Source: Morchella semilibera | Lineage: Eukaryota > Ascomycota > Pezizomycetes > Pezizales > Morchellaceae | Direction of reading: 5' to 3' | NCBI GenBank assembly: GCA_009192285.1 | Contig: WBVU01000004.1 | Coordinates: forward strand, 1,634,001 to 1,698,000 | Length of the DNA stretch: 64,000 nt | Shown: positions 46,001 through 57,819 of the stretch, in pieces | How positions within the stretch are numbered: position 1 is the stretch's first letter | How the letters are laid out: every line of letters begins with the position of its first letter | Translations under genes and position numbers: made by a program | Notes under the pieces: generated by a model | What the model was told of the DNA's origin: nothing | Databases searched by the model: none | The model's input: only the letters and a program-made list of their open reading frames with translations

Positions 46001-47116
46001 GTCGGTCGTGGAAGGTGGATCGACAGGAAAAGAAAACTTCGGATGAACGGTCAGCTCAGGGGGCGTACGGTGTTCTATTTTCTTTCTTTCTATATCACCT
46101 TCCACGTACATACATGTACACCGGTTCATTTCCGCTTTCCGTCCGAAATCCTCCGGACACCCCCAGGATCTAGCCCAGCACCTTCTTTTTTTCTCATATT
46201 TTATCAGGTCCCATGGTATCTATATATTAAGTAGTAAGTGGGTAATTGAGCCGAGGTCTCAGGTGGTGTCAAGCTCCACCAGCTTGCCCCCCAAGGTAAA
46301 AAGTCTAATAGCTATCGAACAGGAGCAGGACTGGTCACAGTATATCACTCACTCTGGGCCATATAGAACTCGATTTCACGAGTGATTTACTTGTAGCCCT
46401 ACTTAACTGGTAGGACCTAATAACGAATAAGAGATACAAAAAGCCCCCCCCCTCTATAACGCCAGTATCTACCCAAAATTTATGCCCAGGTCGCATACAT
46501 ACAGGTATAGAAGCAGAAAATGAGAAACCATCCCAAACTTTTTGGAATTGATAGTAGGATAAACAAAAAGCCAGTCCACAGGAGGGTACAAGACATGGAC
46601 ATGGAAGGGGGGATGTGGGAAGCAGCAACCAACGTCCATTGTCCTGATAAAATACCGCTCGGTTCTTTTATTCATTAATTTCTCAAGTGGATCATTATAA
46701 ATCATAATTTTTTACAAACCTTCTCCCCCGTTGCTGTCCATGCTGTATACAGTCCGTCAACATAGCTCTTAATCAGTGCCACATGGGAGGCTGTGGCACA
46801 CACTTGCCATTCGCGGAACAAATGTCCTGATAAGAGAGGGGAGCGGACATGGTGGCGGTTATAGCAGAAGAAAAATTATGGAGGGAAATAGACAAGGGGA
46901 TGTTAAGCAGGTAATTGAGAAGTAAAGAAACAAAAGAAAGCCACTAATCCAAACCAAACCAAAAAAAAGAAAAAAAATGGTGAAAAGGCGAACTCCACAA
47001 TCCATCTTGCTACCCAAATGGAGGCTTTGTAAAATAAATGAATAGAAACAAAAGAAATAAGTTATGATAAATTCCATGTAAATGACTAACCGGTGGCGAA
47101 TTCAGCCGTTCCACAA
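42815..47116. other. 4.3 kb region without a supported gene
   Basis: The left end is the promoter of the bHLH gene. Homopolymers lie at 43003-43041 (T26 then A13) and 43624-43647 (A24). TACATGTA occurs at 45782-45789 and 46111-46118. ORFs such as 44060-44456 are short, overlap on both strands and show no family. Confidence 0.55.
43003..43041. repeat. T26-A13 homopolymer junction
   Basis: Twenty-six T followed directly by thirteen A, about 190 bases upstream of the bHLH start codon; self-complementary and a likely site of length error. Confidence 0.9.
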
Positions 47117-49605
47117 TTATTTCTGTTGAACAGGGGCATAAAGCCACTCCGGAAGTCCACCCCAATGCCTCAGTACCCATACGCCTACGAACCCTACAAC
47201 CCCCCCATATCCTGCGATCCTCAGTAGAACCATCGCTTTGCGCCGAACCATCTCGTTCAACGCCAAAATACCAAGTGGATCCCTGGAATTTATCCCACCC
47301 ACGTCTGCAGTGGGCCCAGACGACTTTGTAAATGCCATGGTCGCCGTTGAAACGGGCACCAACTGGCCATCTGTTATACATTCGCCTAACCTCTCAGTAA
47401 GCCATATAGCCCGCTCACCCCTAGCCAATCTCTCATAGCGGTCCCGCTCTGCTTTAACGCTACGCTGCAATTCATGAGCCCAGCGTGTAAGCCGAACCTG
47501 CGCCAAGCGCTCTTCGCGTTGGGTATGATCTGCAACTCTAGCAAGAGCGAAGTTGTTTGCTGCTAAAGGGTTGGCCGTAGGAGGTATATGCACTAAGCTT
47601 GTGTTAGAGGCGGATAATAACGCTGAAGTAGATAGTGATGCCCTCCGACTGGGCCGTGGTGAACCTATACGAGAAGAATACGATAACGCAGAAGAGGACG
47701 CCGAAGGATTTGATATCCACTGAAGATACTTTTTTGCGGACGCATGTTTTAACCAAGAGATATTGTCCGGATCAAATACGTGCTTTACAAGCTCGTCGAT
47801 TTCTGATTCAACTAGGGGCACGATATAATCTGGCGACATAAGCAAGCTTGCATCCATATTTTCAGCATCGCTAGAAAGTGCTGACGATATTGCAAACGGT
47901 GCGCAAGGCGTCGAGTTTCGGAAGCCATGCGCAACATCCTCATATGTCTTTCCAAATAGAAAAGGGCGAACACCGGCTTCAACTAGTTCATTTAGGATTG
48001 ATAGCTTGAGATGATTGATCTGTTGAGCAGTCAATGTATCGGCCTTGGCTATAACTGGCAGTACATGGGTGAAAGGCGAGAGGCGCCGAATGAATTCGAT
48101 ATCAACCGGTTTAAGTCCTACATACGTTGATATAAGCATAGCCTCGTCTAAGCATATCCGATAGGGGAAACCGACTGTGGAGGATAACATAAAACACTAT
48201 ATCAACCTGTGGCGTTCCGTTGCCTGAAAGTATGGAAAGTAGTTCCCCATCTGAGCCACTGTTCACTATAGAGCGTGTACGTTCCATCTGAGCCTCAACA
48301 TATCCAACAACGGGTTCAATACACTCGAGGAACTGTAATAACTCTTGTATTAGCCTTTTGAATATTGTGCTAAGCCCCAACCAAGGATATTCGTTAGGTA
48401 TTAAAGGCCTTAAGAAAAGAACCCACCGAGGTGCCAGACCCATAACCAGGAGTATCTACAAAGCAGAGATTTCGTTCTAATATCTGCTCCTCCGATACAT
48501 GTTTGGGTTTTCTTCTCCTTAAAACTTTGCTGTCATCCAGTTCCGACCACCAATGCGGGTATGGTCTGGTGCTTGCATAAATTTCCGATATTGTCTTTGT
48601 ACTATCATTGCCGGAACGGTTGTTTGCGGAAAAATAAGACGATGAATTGCTGCGAGCCATCGATTGTGAACTACCAGTAGATATCGGATCGACATGAACA
48701 ATGTCCTCTGAAGCTTGCACAATAGACTTGATCAAGGATGTTTTGCCGATACCTGTGAAGAGGCGTGAGCAAGGCTACGGATTATAACATAAAAAAGAAT
48801 AGCTATGTAGAATAGATATCCTACCAGAATCTCCAGCAATCAAAACCTTCAATCTCCCTATATTCTTCCCTCGCGAAGTAAAAGGCCGCCTGCTTGGAAT
48901 CGTGATCTCTGGCATGATGAGTTGTGGAGCAATAGATACATCAGGCGAAGGCAAGCTCTCAGGGCTCTTTCCAAAATCTTTCTTCTCTACCGGCTCACTC
49001 ATCACTTCCTCTTCAGACCTATAAGAATTCCCAGATGGGCTCCGCAGAGGTGTACCTTGTGGATCCGGCGTTGGTCCTAAAATAGGAGTTAAAGGCTGTG
49101 ATAAGAGCTCCGGTGGCGTACGTCCTGAGTTTGGATGAATCGAGGACTGGAAAGATGCCACCGAACGGTTGTCGAGAGCCCTGCCGTTATCATCTCTTTC
49201 CTCGTCCTCCCCATCCTCCTCGTCCTCGTCTTCACTGTCATCTCGCGATTGTTGGGAAAACTCAGTCGACAGTGTAGATACAAAAGACCCTTTCCTCTGG
49301 CGAGCAGATTCTGCATCCTCCAAAGCACTATTCAAGCTTCTCACCCCAAAGGTGCCACTTGCGCTGGCGGAACCCACCACTGAGGCGTTTACAGTAGCTT
49401 CATCTGCGAGGAAATAAGTCATCGAAGCACTACCCGTGTTCATCGGCGAATGATGCTGTTGTGGTTGCTGCTGCTCTTCCCCAGTGGCTGAGCTAGAGCT
49501 AGCAAAGCCAGAAGTCATGGTCGGTTCAGCGCTCGACGATTTCCTTGATCTTCCGCCCGTTCCTACAACGCCCTGGTTAAGGGCTTCTGATGAAGCTGGC
49601 CTCAT
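47117..49605 (-). CDS. Septin-like GTPase with C-terminal membrane segment
   Basis: Exons on the minus strand: 49605-48825, 48752-48427, 48332-48176 and 48117-47117, giving 754 residues. The first 245 residues are disordered and Ser/Glu/Asp-rich. The septin-type G domain follows: P-loop GDSGIGKTS (about 258-266), the switch motif FVDTPGYGSGTS, VDIVFYVI, LKPVDIEFIRRLS and the G4 motif VIAKADTL. The septin-specific FVDTPGYG and KPxDIEFxxRL spacing separates it from other P-loop GTPases. After the G domain comes a Ser/Arg-rich linker and a coiled segment (about QREERLAQVRLTRWAHELQR), and a hydrophobic segment near the C-terminus (MVLLRIAGYGGVVGFVGVWV) that canonical septins lack. Intron 3 uses a less common GTCGGT donor, chosen because it gives continuous septin sequence. 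Confidence 0.86.
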
Positions 49606-51663
49606 GCGGCAATATGTAGTAGGGATCGGATTATGTTATTCTTTTTCTCCTAAGGAACTAGCTGATCTAAGATACGATGGGGGGGGGGGGGGGGAGATGA
49701 GGGTTTTCGGGTGAATGAAGAGGGTGGGGGGTATTTGTAGGGTGCTGCGATAGCGGGGTTTATCCGATAGTTGAAAGAGAGAGCTACTAGCTCTTGGAAC
49801 CAAATACCGACGAGTCCGGTACTCCTGGGTATAGGAACCACAGAAAAGACGCGAAACCAACCCTACTCACTTCGAGATGGTCCTGGTCGAGGTGAAGTGG
49901 TGAATCTAAATACTCTTTACCCTTCCTCTGAGGGCTCACGGATTTTGGGTGCGTCTGCAGGGGAAGTAGCGAAACAAGTGGAGATGAGCAACGTACTCGT
50001 GTAGTGCGTGGTGGAGGGGTGGAGAGGTAGATGCGGAGCAGTAGTTGCGATCTAGGTATCGAGTACCAGTGCATGTCCCAACTGACGGCAGCTGCGGCGT
50101 GGTGTTGTGACCTGAGAGGGGTTATAGGGCACACGACCGGGGGGAGGATGTGTCAACTTGCAGCCTGCATCTCATGGGAGCAAATAGAGACAACACTACA
50201 TACCGACGCAGTGAAGCAACAGTTCAAACCTTCCCCACATTTGGATTACCCATGCATGATCATAGCATACCTACTTCTCTAGAATACGCAAAGCCTGTGC
50301 AGCGGTAGGTAGCTACATGTAAATCACTACATGTACTTACTGAAACAGTGGTTTGTCTTTTAAACAGCTATTTTATAGATTGCTGTGTTTTATAAAAGTG
50401 TTTTATAAACAGGCGTAAAACCTCCAATACTGCTTACTCACAGAATACATCAATCAGTCAAGTCAACTACGCACTCTGAGCTACTTGCAAGGCGGTATTA
50501 ATGATGTTATATCATTAACTGGGCCAGACCCCATTGTATACTCTCGAGTCAGACTCCATGAAGTAGTGCCAAGTCCATGCTTACAAAAGCATATTCTGAC
50601 AATGTAAGGGCGAGAACTGTTTTTTTTTTAAACCAATTCAACGGGGTTTTCGCGTTTCTAACGCGCCCCAAACTGCATTGAGTAGATTACTCAATGAGAA
50701 ATCACATAGATCTGAGCTTCAGATGTAATATGGACGAGCCCAAGAGCGTAGCAATTAAAACTACATGTCGTTAGTAAAGCTACCAAGTTTTTGAGATTAC
50801 ATGAATCCAACAATAGATACGCCATTTTCCATTTCCATTTTTCCTACTCTACTCCCGTCAACCTTTTTGTTCCTTACCTTTCCGGTAAGTATCCTAAATA
50901 AGAAGATAAGAAAGAAAGTCCGAAATATCACTGATCAAAGTATCCCCTAGAGGGGAAGAAAAAACACGAGGCAAAAGAATATCAGGGGAAGGGAGCTAAG
51001 CCAAACAGTGAAGTCTTTTTTGTAAGAGATGCCAAAGGAAAACGCATCAACAGATCAGAATCATGGTGTAGTAGAACTGAGATGGCGAAGAAGTGGCCCC
51101 CTCTCAAACAACCAAACCGAAAAATGATCAACAGCCGCCGAAGCTTTTTGGAAAGGAAAAAAAAAAGAAAGAGAAAAGGAAAAAAAGGGAAAGGAAACGA
51201 AAAAAAGACCTCCCCCACTTCATATGCCTACTATCAATGAGTCAAGAATACATCCCAGTGCCCTCACCCCCACCACCAAACTCCACGATTCCGCCCACAG
51301 TGCTTAATTCAAGAGCAAAATATGACGATTGAAAGAGCCTAGCAAATGAAACATGAAACATAATTCCAAAACCAAAACCAGGAGATAAGAATGAACAGCG
51401 AAGGCGAACAAGAGAGGGGAAAAGAAAACGACATTACCACGCAATGAGGACAAACGAGATTCGTTCCAGCCACTCAATAAAAAAAAAAGACCGAGTAGAT
51501 TGAAAAGAGAGTTGAGGATATTAGAGTAGCCTTTCTTCCTATTTTACGGCCAAACAAACAAGACCACTATAGTAAGAAATTATTGAATCCACTGTGGCTC
51601 AAAATTTCCAAGGACTATGAGATCATCGAACATCAGGTCAAGTGTCGATTGGAAGATTTTCAG
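49606..51663. other. Intergenic region, nothing recognised
   Basis: Contains a G16 run at 49679-49694 just upstream of the septin-like gene and two TACATGTA palindromes at 50314-50321 and 50328-50335. No supportable exon; the right third is A-rich 3' flank of the next minus-strand gene. Confidence 0.5.
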
Positions 51664-52596
51664 TTAGTTAGAACCAGCAGGCGCACCAGCAGCCCTAACT
51701 CCACCTCTTGACTGTTGGAACGGACTTCCTCTAGACCCCCCCCTTCCTCCAGTAAAACTGCCACGGCCTTCGCCTCTGTGACTTCCCTCACGAGACTGGA
51801 ATCCACGCCCGCTCTGGTTACCCCGTGAGCCCCTATCAGAAGCAGCGCCGCGACCCCCAGCAGGGCGACGTTCTTCAAGGGTAAGAGATGCATCGCCAAC
51901 TTTGTGTGGATTCGCAGTTAAGGCGGCAGCATACCCTGCATGACTCTCGAACTCAATGGCAGCGGACCCCTAGGGATTATGTTAGCACACTCCAAATATA
52001 TACACGTTCTATAAAAAGTACCTTAAGTCGGTTGATTTCACACCTCTTGAATCCGAAATTGAAGAGAGCCTCTCTCAAGGCCTGTGGAGCAACGCTATCC
52101 GGAACATTCCTAATTTGTGCCATTGTTGGGTTGGCGGAGTTGGCACCGGAGGTTGTTTGGCGTTTGCTGGGGGCGGTCTGCCACGGTGAACTAGTGGTAG
52201 GTGCTGCGGGAGCATTTTGGGAGGTGGAAGTGGCGGCGGTGGAAGTGGCGGCGGCAGGCGGGGTAGGAGGAGCAGATGCTGCTTGATTCTGAACACTTGG
52301 AGCAGAAGTAATTGGGACGGCCGGGGTTGCATGCTTGGTTCTAGCAGCAACAATGGCCCAAGTCATCCCAGTTTGAACCGTTGGGGTTGGTGTGGGGGCT
52401 GCCGGTGCTGCCGGTGCTGCCGGCGCTACTGCTACCGCAGGTACTGCTGGTGTTGCCAGTGTTGCGGCTTTGGGAACTGCCACGGGGGTAGGGATACGTT
52501 CAGGCTCCTTCACAGCTGCTGGGGCTGCTTTTTTCTCCTCAACTAGGGTGGGCACAGCTTCGACAACAGATGCCACTGGGGCGGGCTCCTCAGCTT

Positions 52597-52627
<31 letters not shown>

Positions 52628-53669
52628 TGCCTCAGGCTCAGGCTCTGCCTCAGGCTCCGGCTCTGCCTCAGGCTCTGCCTCTGCCTCTGCCACGAACTCT
52701 ATGTTGGCTTCTGGTTCGGCCCCAGGAGCGTCTCCATTGACAGACTCAACGTTACCGTTAACTGAAGGCGGGGCATCCTGGGATTCAGCAGCAGGTAGGG
52801 CCGGCTCAATAGTGACCGTCTCTTCAACTTTGACCTTATCACCCTCAATCTCAATGTCGGTCTTGACCGTCTCCTTAGTAGTCAAATCCTCTACGGCTTC
52901 AACCAATTCCTCAACAGCAAGCTCAACAGCCTCGTTAACCACAGCTTCTACAGCAGGATCCTCTAAAATATCCTCCACTTCTCCCTCCTCGTAGTCTTCA
53001 CCCTCTTCCATATCCTCATCATCCTTTAAGTAACGGAAGATGTCATTCAAGACATAATAACCATTAGGTTGTACCGCAAGGAAAAATGTTTGGGAAAATT
53101 TCCGGTTTGGTAGGCCATTGTTGCTCATTTCACCAAGAACTTGGATGACAATTCCGTTCTCTGCAGAGGCCTGTGAATCGACGTTGGAAACACGGACCTT
53201 GCAATCCTTGAATTCGTAAGACTGAATTTTTTCTTGAATTGCCTAAAATGGTATTGTCAGTATTTTGGCCATACGATAACCAAAAACTGGGGCGGTTTTA
53301 CCGGACGACCAGTAGCAAGCTGGAGCAGCTCTCCTTCTGTACCCCAAACGAACGAGGATTTCTTATTGTAAAATAGCTAGAGATAGCCCACGATCAGTAA
53401 AGTTTATTCACAGTAGCAATTGATGAATGCCAACTAACATGCAAGCGGTCTGGTGTCTTGTTCAAGGTAGTGTAGTATTGTTCCACGAAATACCAACCAA
53501 CTTCATCTTTGGGGACAGACTCGGTAGCAGACGCCTGCTGAGGAGCACCGCTTTGTGTTTGGTAGGTGGGTGCTGTGGCGGCAGATGGGTTTGCCTGAAA
53601 AGACTGAGGATCCGCCTGCTGAAGATAGCTACCATTTGTATTCGCAACGGGAGGCTGGTTAGACGCCAT
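51664..53669 (-). CDS. NTF2/RRM-domain RNA-binding protein (G3BP / Nxt3 / Bre5 type)
   Basis: Exons on the minus strand: 53669-53439, 53376-53302, 53242-52022 and 51969-51664, giving 610 residues, all junctions phase 0. The NTF2-like domain spans about 54-176: VGWYFVEQYYTTLNKTPDRL, FYNKKSSFVWGTEGE, IQEKIQSYEFKDCKVRVSNV, FSQTFFLAVQPNGYYVLNDI. An acidic low-complexity middle contains tandem PEPEAE units and Ala/Pro runs. An RRM at about 474-545 (QIRNVPDSVAPQALREAL, then GSAAIEFESHAGYAAAL) and an RGG-like Gly/Arg tail finish the protein. The order NTF2, acidic linker, RRM, RGG is that of G3BP and fungal Nxt3/Bre5, which act with the Ubp3-type ubiquitin protease and in stress-granule assembly. 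The last exon, often missed because another frame is open there, ends at TAA 51664-51666. Confidence 0.93.
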
Positions 53670-55230
53670 AATCGATTTTTATGGGGCGGTTGTTTGCCTA
53701 AATTAATAGAGGTAAGTAAAAGTCACGAGTATGGAGGGCCGTGCAAAAGTGTATAGAAAATGCCCCCGCTACAGGGATGTATTAGAGGGTATACGACGTC
53801 AGAACGGGGAGGCAAGGTAACAGATATTCGAGAGAGAAAGTAAAATTATACCTATTCCAGATGGTTTAGATTTAGATTTATGTGAAAAAATCCAAGGTGG
53901 TCAATGCCTAGTGGGCGTATCTAAGAAACGAGGTAAGTGAAGGGGGAGGAAACACTATGAAGGACCAAAAACTGAAAGGAATTCAGTTAGGTAGGAGAGA
54001 TGATTCGATGATCAACAGAAGTTGATGGAGATTGGGGGGAGATCAGGTTGGTTGTTTTGATGAAACGTCCCGAGAGGATGTGGAGAAAGAGAAAGAGAGT
54101 GGGTGATGTTGTTGTGAAGAGGACTGGGGGAAAAAAAAGGCCTCCCTTTGAGTGGGGCTTCCTAGTGTAGCCGGTCCTTTCCCACACAAATTGTACGTAC
54201 TCTAAAGCTACATGTATATACAAAAAAAACTATATATTCTAAAGGAGAAATAAAATCGAGAAGTATGGAATCACGATATAATACGAATTTCTCTTGTTAA
54301 AATCTAGCTTCTTTACGTTTTTTTCCAACGACCACAAGTCACAAAATCCCACATCCAACGATTTTTTGGTTAGTGTAGCGAACCCTTGATGCACTCGCGC
54401 GAAACAGATGCCAAGGCGTTGTTTTCTCTCGATGTCATTTGTGAAAAACGTTTCCCTATCCAAGCCAAGAAAATAATAATACATAGAAAGACAACCTTTA
54501 ACTTTCAAGAAACATTTACAAACCAAATGGTAATGCATATCATTGAGCGTAAAAAAAAATGTAAAAATCCAGACAAACGAACTCGTAGCCAACACATGAG
54601 CAAAACCTTGTGGAGCATGCACTTTTTTCTGCAGGCCTCCCTTTACCCCACGTTTTCGCAAATCAAGAAAAGATCCTGCAAATCGAGTCCGTATGCGACC
54701 AAAGAGTACTACGGGTGTAGGGGTAAGACTGTAGACAGCGGTCGTGGTTGCAACAGCAGTAGGTGTCTACAGACTTACCCCTACACCCGTAGTACAGCAC
54801 AAGATCGGTGGACGCATAACCGTGCAACAAACCACACATCCACACATCCACACTAACACGATGCCACCGCCGTATGGATCCTTCGAAAATGTGCCAAAGT
54901 TGCAAACCATTAAAGAAAAGAAAGAGCCAAGTAAGATCCCCAAAATAAGAATAAAAACGTGAAAAAGAACAACGCAAGAGAAACCTTATAAGTTTCGCTA
55001 ACCAGTCATGAGTGTCCTAAAAAAAATGTACCCGCACCCCGAAAATGTACTCTTTGCACAGGACTCTTCAGCAACAATCATACTCCAGGTGAGTGAACAA
55101 ATATCCGTGGGATGATATCTGTATGTTGTGTCCGTCGGTCTGTGCCGCCAAATAATTCTCCGTGCCTCTTTCTAATATCTCGGCCTAGCAGTAAATCCAC
55201 AGTCAAATACTCCCCCCCCCACGAGTGGGT
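53670..55230. other. Intergenic region with a foldback element
   Basis: The left part is the promoter of the G3BP-like gene. A TA-flanked foldback lies at 54709-54792 and TACATGTA at 54209-54216. The 140-codon minus-strand frame at 54239-54661 has no recognisable motif and is not called. Confidence 0.5.
54709..54792. mobile_element. Short TA-flanked foldback (MITE-like), 84 bp
   Basis: Arms of 28 bases (54709-54736 and 54765-54792) are complementary with one mismatch and begin CTACGGGTGTAGGGGTAAG. TA dinucleotides flank both ends, as expected for a TA target-site duplication. There is no coding capacity. TA duplication suggests Tc1/mariner-type mobilisation (inference). Confidence 0.62.
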
Positions 55231-55636
55231 TTAACCGCTCTTTGATCTTGGCCTGGCAACGGCATCCTGCTTGTCCATCCTCCATCTCAAAGCCCTCTCC
55301 AGCTTAGCACCCAGAGCCAACTTTGAAATCATTTCGCTTTTCTGTTCGGTGGGCACAAATCGTTGGCTCATCAAGCGCATGTCCTCCATTCTGCGTAAAC
55401 CAGATTCAATTTCGAAGAAAGCCGCCTTTTCGGAACCAGCGATAGACGGGTCTGAAGAAACGTTGGTGTAGGTCGAAAATCGACGAGTATCTCTCTTGGA
55501 CTATACGAGAAAGTTCATTAGAAAGAAAAACCCATTGTAGGGAGGAAAGTTTGAGAGAGGGTAATTTTAAACCAGACGGAATATAAAGCGGGGAACTTAC
55601 AATCATTGGTGTGGAAGATTCAAGCGAATTAGGCAT
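55231..55636 (-). CDS. Small conserved fungal protein of unknown function
   Basis: Two exons on the minus strand: 55636-55601 (MPNSLESSTPMI) and 55500-55231, joined in phase 0 across a 100-base GT-AG intron, giving 101 residues. Exon 2 continues SKRDTRRFSTYTNV, then a helical, charged core with FFEIESGLRRMEDMRLMSQR, LALGAKLERALRWRMDKQDA and a basic end. The helical ALGAKLERAL-RRM-QDA ending is familiar from small uncharacterised fungal proteins, but I cannot name the family. No membrane segment or signal peptide. The unspliced first exon frame runs to 55406 and is misleading; only the spliced form gives a protein-like C-terminus. Confidence 0.7.
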
Positions 55637-56629
55637 ATAGGAAGCTGGGATGGATTTTATGTGGAGGTAGCTTGCCGGGCGGTCTTTTCTTATTTAAAAA
55701 AAAAAATAAAAAATAAAAAAAACCCCCGAGCTGTGTAGTGTTGGTGAAGGTTTGAAAGTCGATAAGAGGGACCAAGGAGTTTTTATTTAATAAGGGGCTG
55801 TTGATTCAAGTGACGGAACGAGCTTTACCGAGATACGAAAGATAAATGGGCTGAGCAAGTAGTAACAAGGTGAAACGACAGCAGAGGCTATTATTCTCTT
55901 GTGGCTTTCTTTATTGTCGTTTCACAGGGAAGTGGGTGGTTGTTGTACGAGGAAGAGAATAGGAGCACCAGAATTGAGGATCAGGATGTAGGTAAGGGTG
56001 GGTATACACACGACGGAGCTATTCAGGGAACTGTCAACGTCAGAAGTAATTGCACGAAGTAAGTACGGGGATCCAGGCAGGAAAGGCAAGGAATTATATT
56101 CTTTTGTCACATACATAAATGTACCCTACTTGCCTGGGTTTCTGCTCTATGTGGCAGGGTCAGGGGCTTGTTGTCTCGGAAAACGTGGCGAATGCGCACA
56201 GCGTCCGCAGATTAAAAAGGGTCCACCTTGCCGATTGAGCTGCATGGTTGCTGCATTTGTAAATGACGCTCTAGGGTTTCAACAGCAAACAAAACATCTC
56301 CACATTATCAGCGGAGTGATAACTATAGAGTACCTACAAATCGAACCGCTGGGGGCTTTTTTCCCCCTACCTCTGTTGACGCTTTCTTTGCTGCACTGAT
56401 AGTGATACTCGAAACTGCATCATGCAGTGGTGACAGGTTTGGGCTCAAACTTTGACTCTCTTTCAAGAAACGCTAACCACCAGTCATTTACATCTTGAGA
56501 TAAGGCTCCTTTACACCCATTTCCATGCATTTCAATATTTACTTTTGCTCCGTTAATTAATATAACCGGCGGGTCGAAGAGCGAAGCAACCGGAATTTGG
56601 AAACTTTCAAATACCTCCGCATGTATGTA

Positions 56630-56732
56630 CTCGGGTCAGGCAAGAAGAACCTGAACATAAAAACGCGCTAGCAGGGGTCAAATTGGTTACTACCAGAAAA
56701 AAGATGTTCAGGTTCTTCTTGCCTGACCCGAG
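56630..56732. mobile_element. TA-flanked foldback (MITE-like), 103 bp, perfect 29-bp arms
   Basis: The arms 56630-56658 and 56704-56732 are perfectly complementary (outer bases CTCGGGTCAGGCAAGAAG) and the flanking TA on both sides extends the match to 31 bases. The arms show no mismatch, so the element is either young or kept by gene conversion. There is no ORF. Confidence 0.72.
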
Positions 56733-57570
56733 TATGTATGTACATGAGGTACATGTACATGTAGTCAAAGCATCACATGGTACGCGAGTCCCAATATAGC
56801 CCGAAACATTTGATTCATCTCTCAGCACAGACATTTACCATAGCAAAATACTTGTACCTACATGTACTTCATTGCCGGCGTAAAAAAAGCATACGTTAAT
56901 CTTCCTACCACATGGCCCGACAGCGGGGAGCCACACACCCATACCAGATCAATAACGTGGGTTAATATATTTTTCACTATCATAGATCAGCAACAGCGAT
57001 ATCAAATATAAAGGAAACACAAGAGTACCCGGGTCAATTGGGATATTGACACCAGCCCAATTCCCAAGCCCACTTAACGTCACCCTCTAGATCTGAGAAC
57101 TCTCCACTTTATTAAACCACAATTTGCTATGTAGCCCCTTGGTACGACGAGTTTTAAAATTCCATGTGATTACCTGTTCCGGGAAAGGCTTTAAAGCGTG
57201 CTAAACAGTAAGAATTGTCAGAACAGCGGCCACTACAGACTTATCCCTTCACACGTTGTATGTATATACATGTAGCCAGGGTGTGACCCCAGCCTTATAT
57301 AACTGTTTCGAAAGGCATGGTAATAAACGCCTCCAGGCACGGACTATGGATATTGGAACAATGGCTTTTCACAGCCCACGTTTTTTTTCTTCCTAACTTT
57401 GTAGACATGCTCCTATGGGGCCATAGCGCTTTAATGCGTACGCCTCATGGAGGCAGATGTGGTTACCTAGGAACTATTTTTTACCGCCACGATGTTGTCT
57501 GGTTGGATATTGAGTCATTGACATCATGAGCGCTAGGTAGATTCAGACTCAAACAAACATGATGTACATA

Positions 57571-57708
57571 CAGTCGTTCATGGGGACACTGGGTGTTGAC
57601 GGACAGGCATCATGACTATGAGTGAGGAACGCCCAAGCTTCTTCTTAATGTTTCTTATTCGCTGAAATCCCCCTGTTCGTCAACACCCAGTGTCCCCGTG
57701 AACGACTG
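57571..57708. mobile_element. Tc1/mariner-like MITE, 138 bp
   Basis: The element begins CAGTCGTTCATGGGGACACT and ends with its near-complement; inverted repeats of about 37 bases differ at two positions. TA flanks both ends (57569-57570 and 57709-57710). CAGT termini plus TA duplication are typical of Tc1/mariner-superfamily elements; with no transposase it would be a non-autonomous derivative. Confidence 0.78.
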
Positions 57709-57742
57709 TACTAGTACCTCACTTGCCAGTAATGCAATGTTA

Positions 57743-57819
57743 CGGTCGTTCACGGGGTGATGGTGCCTCTGTAATAGCGAACAGGGATTTCTGGCGACGC
57801 CAAGATCCGTGAACCACTG
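57743..57819. mobile_element. Second, diverged copy related to the neighbouring MITE, 77 bp
   Basis: Starts CGGTCGTTCACGGGGTGA and its complement-strand end reads CAGTGGTTCACGGATC, so the first dozen bases match the ends of the element at 57571 with changes; TA flanks both sides. It lies 34 bases from that element. It is shorter and more diverged, so probably older. Confidence 0.6.

Noticed and set aside
52392-52994. Plus-strand ORF of 200 codons rich in Gly-Ser and Thr-Ser
   Set aside because: It is the antisense of the Pro-Glu/Ala-rich linker of the G3BP-like gene; the repeat creates an open frame on both strands.
54239-54661. Minus-strand 140-codon ORF rich in Phe, Leu and Cys
   Set aside because: AT-rich chance frame with no motif; a plus-strand frame of similar length overlaps it.
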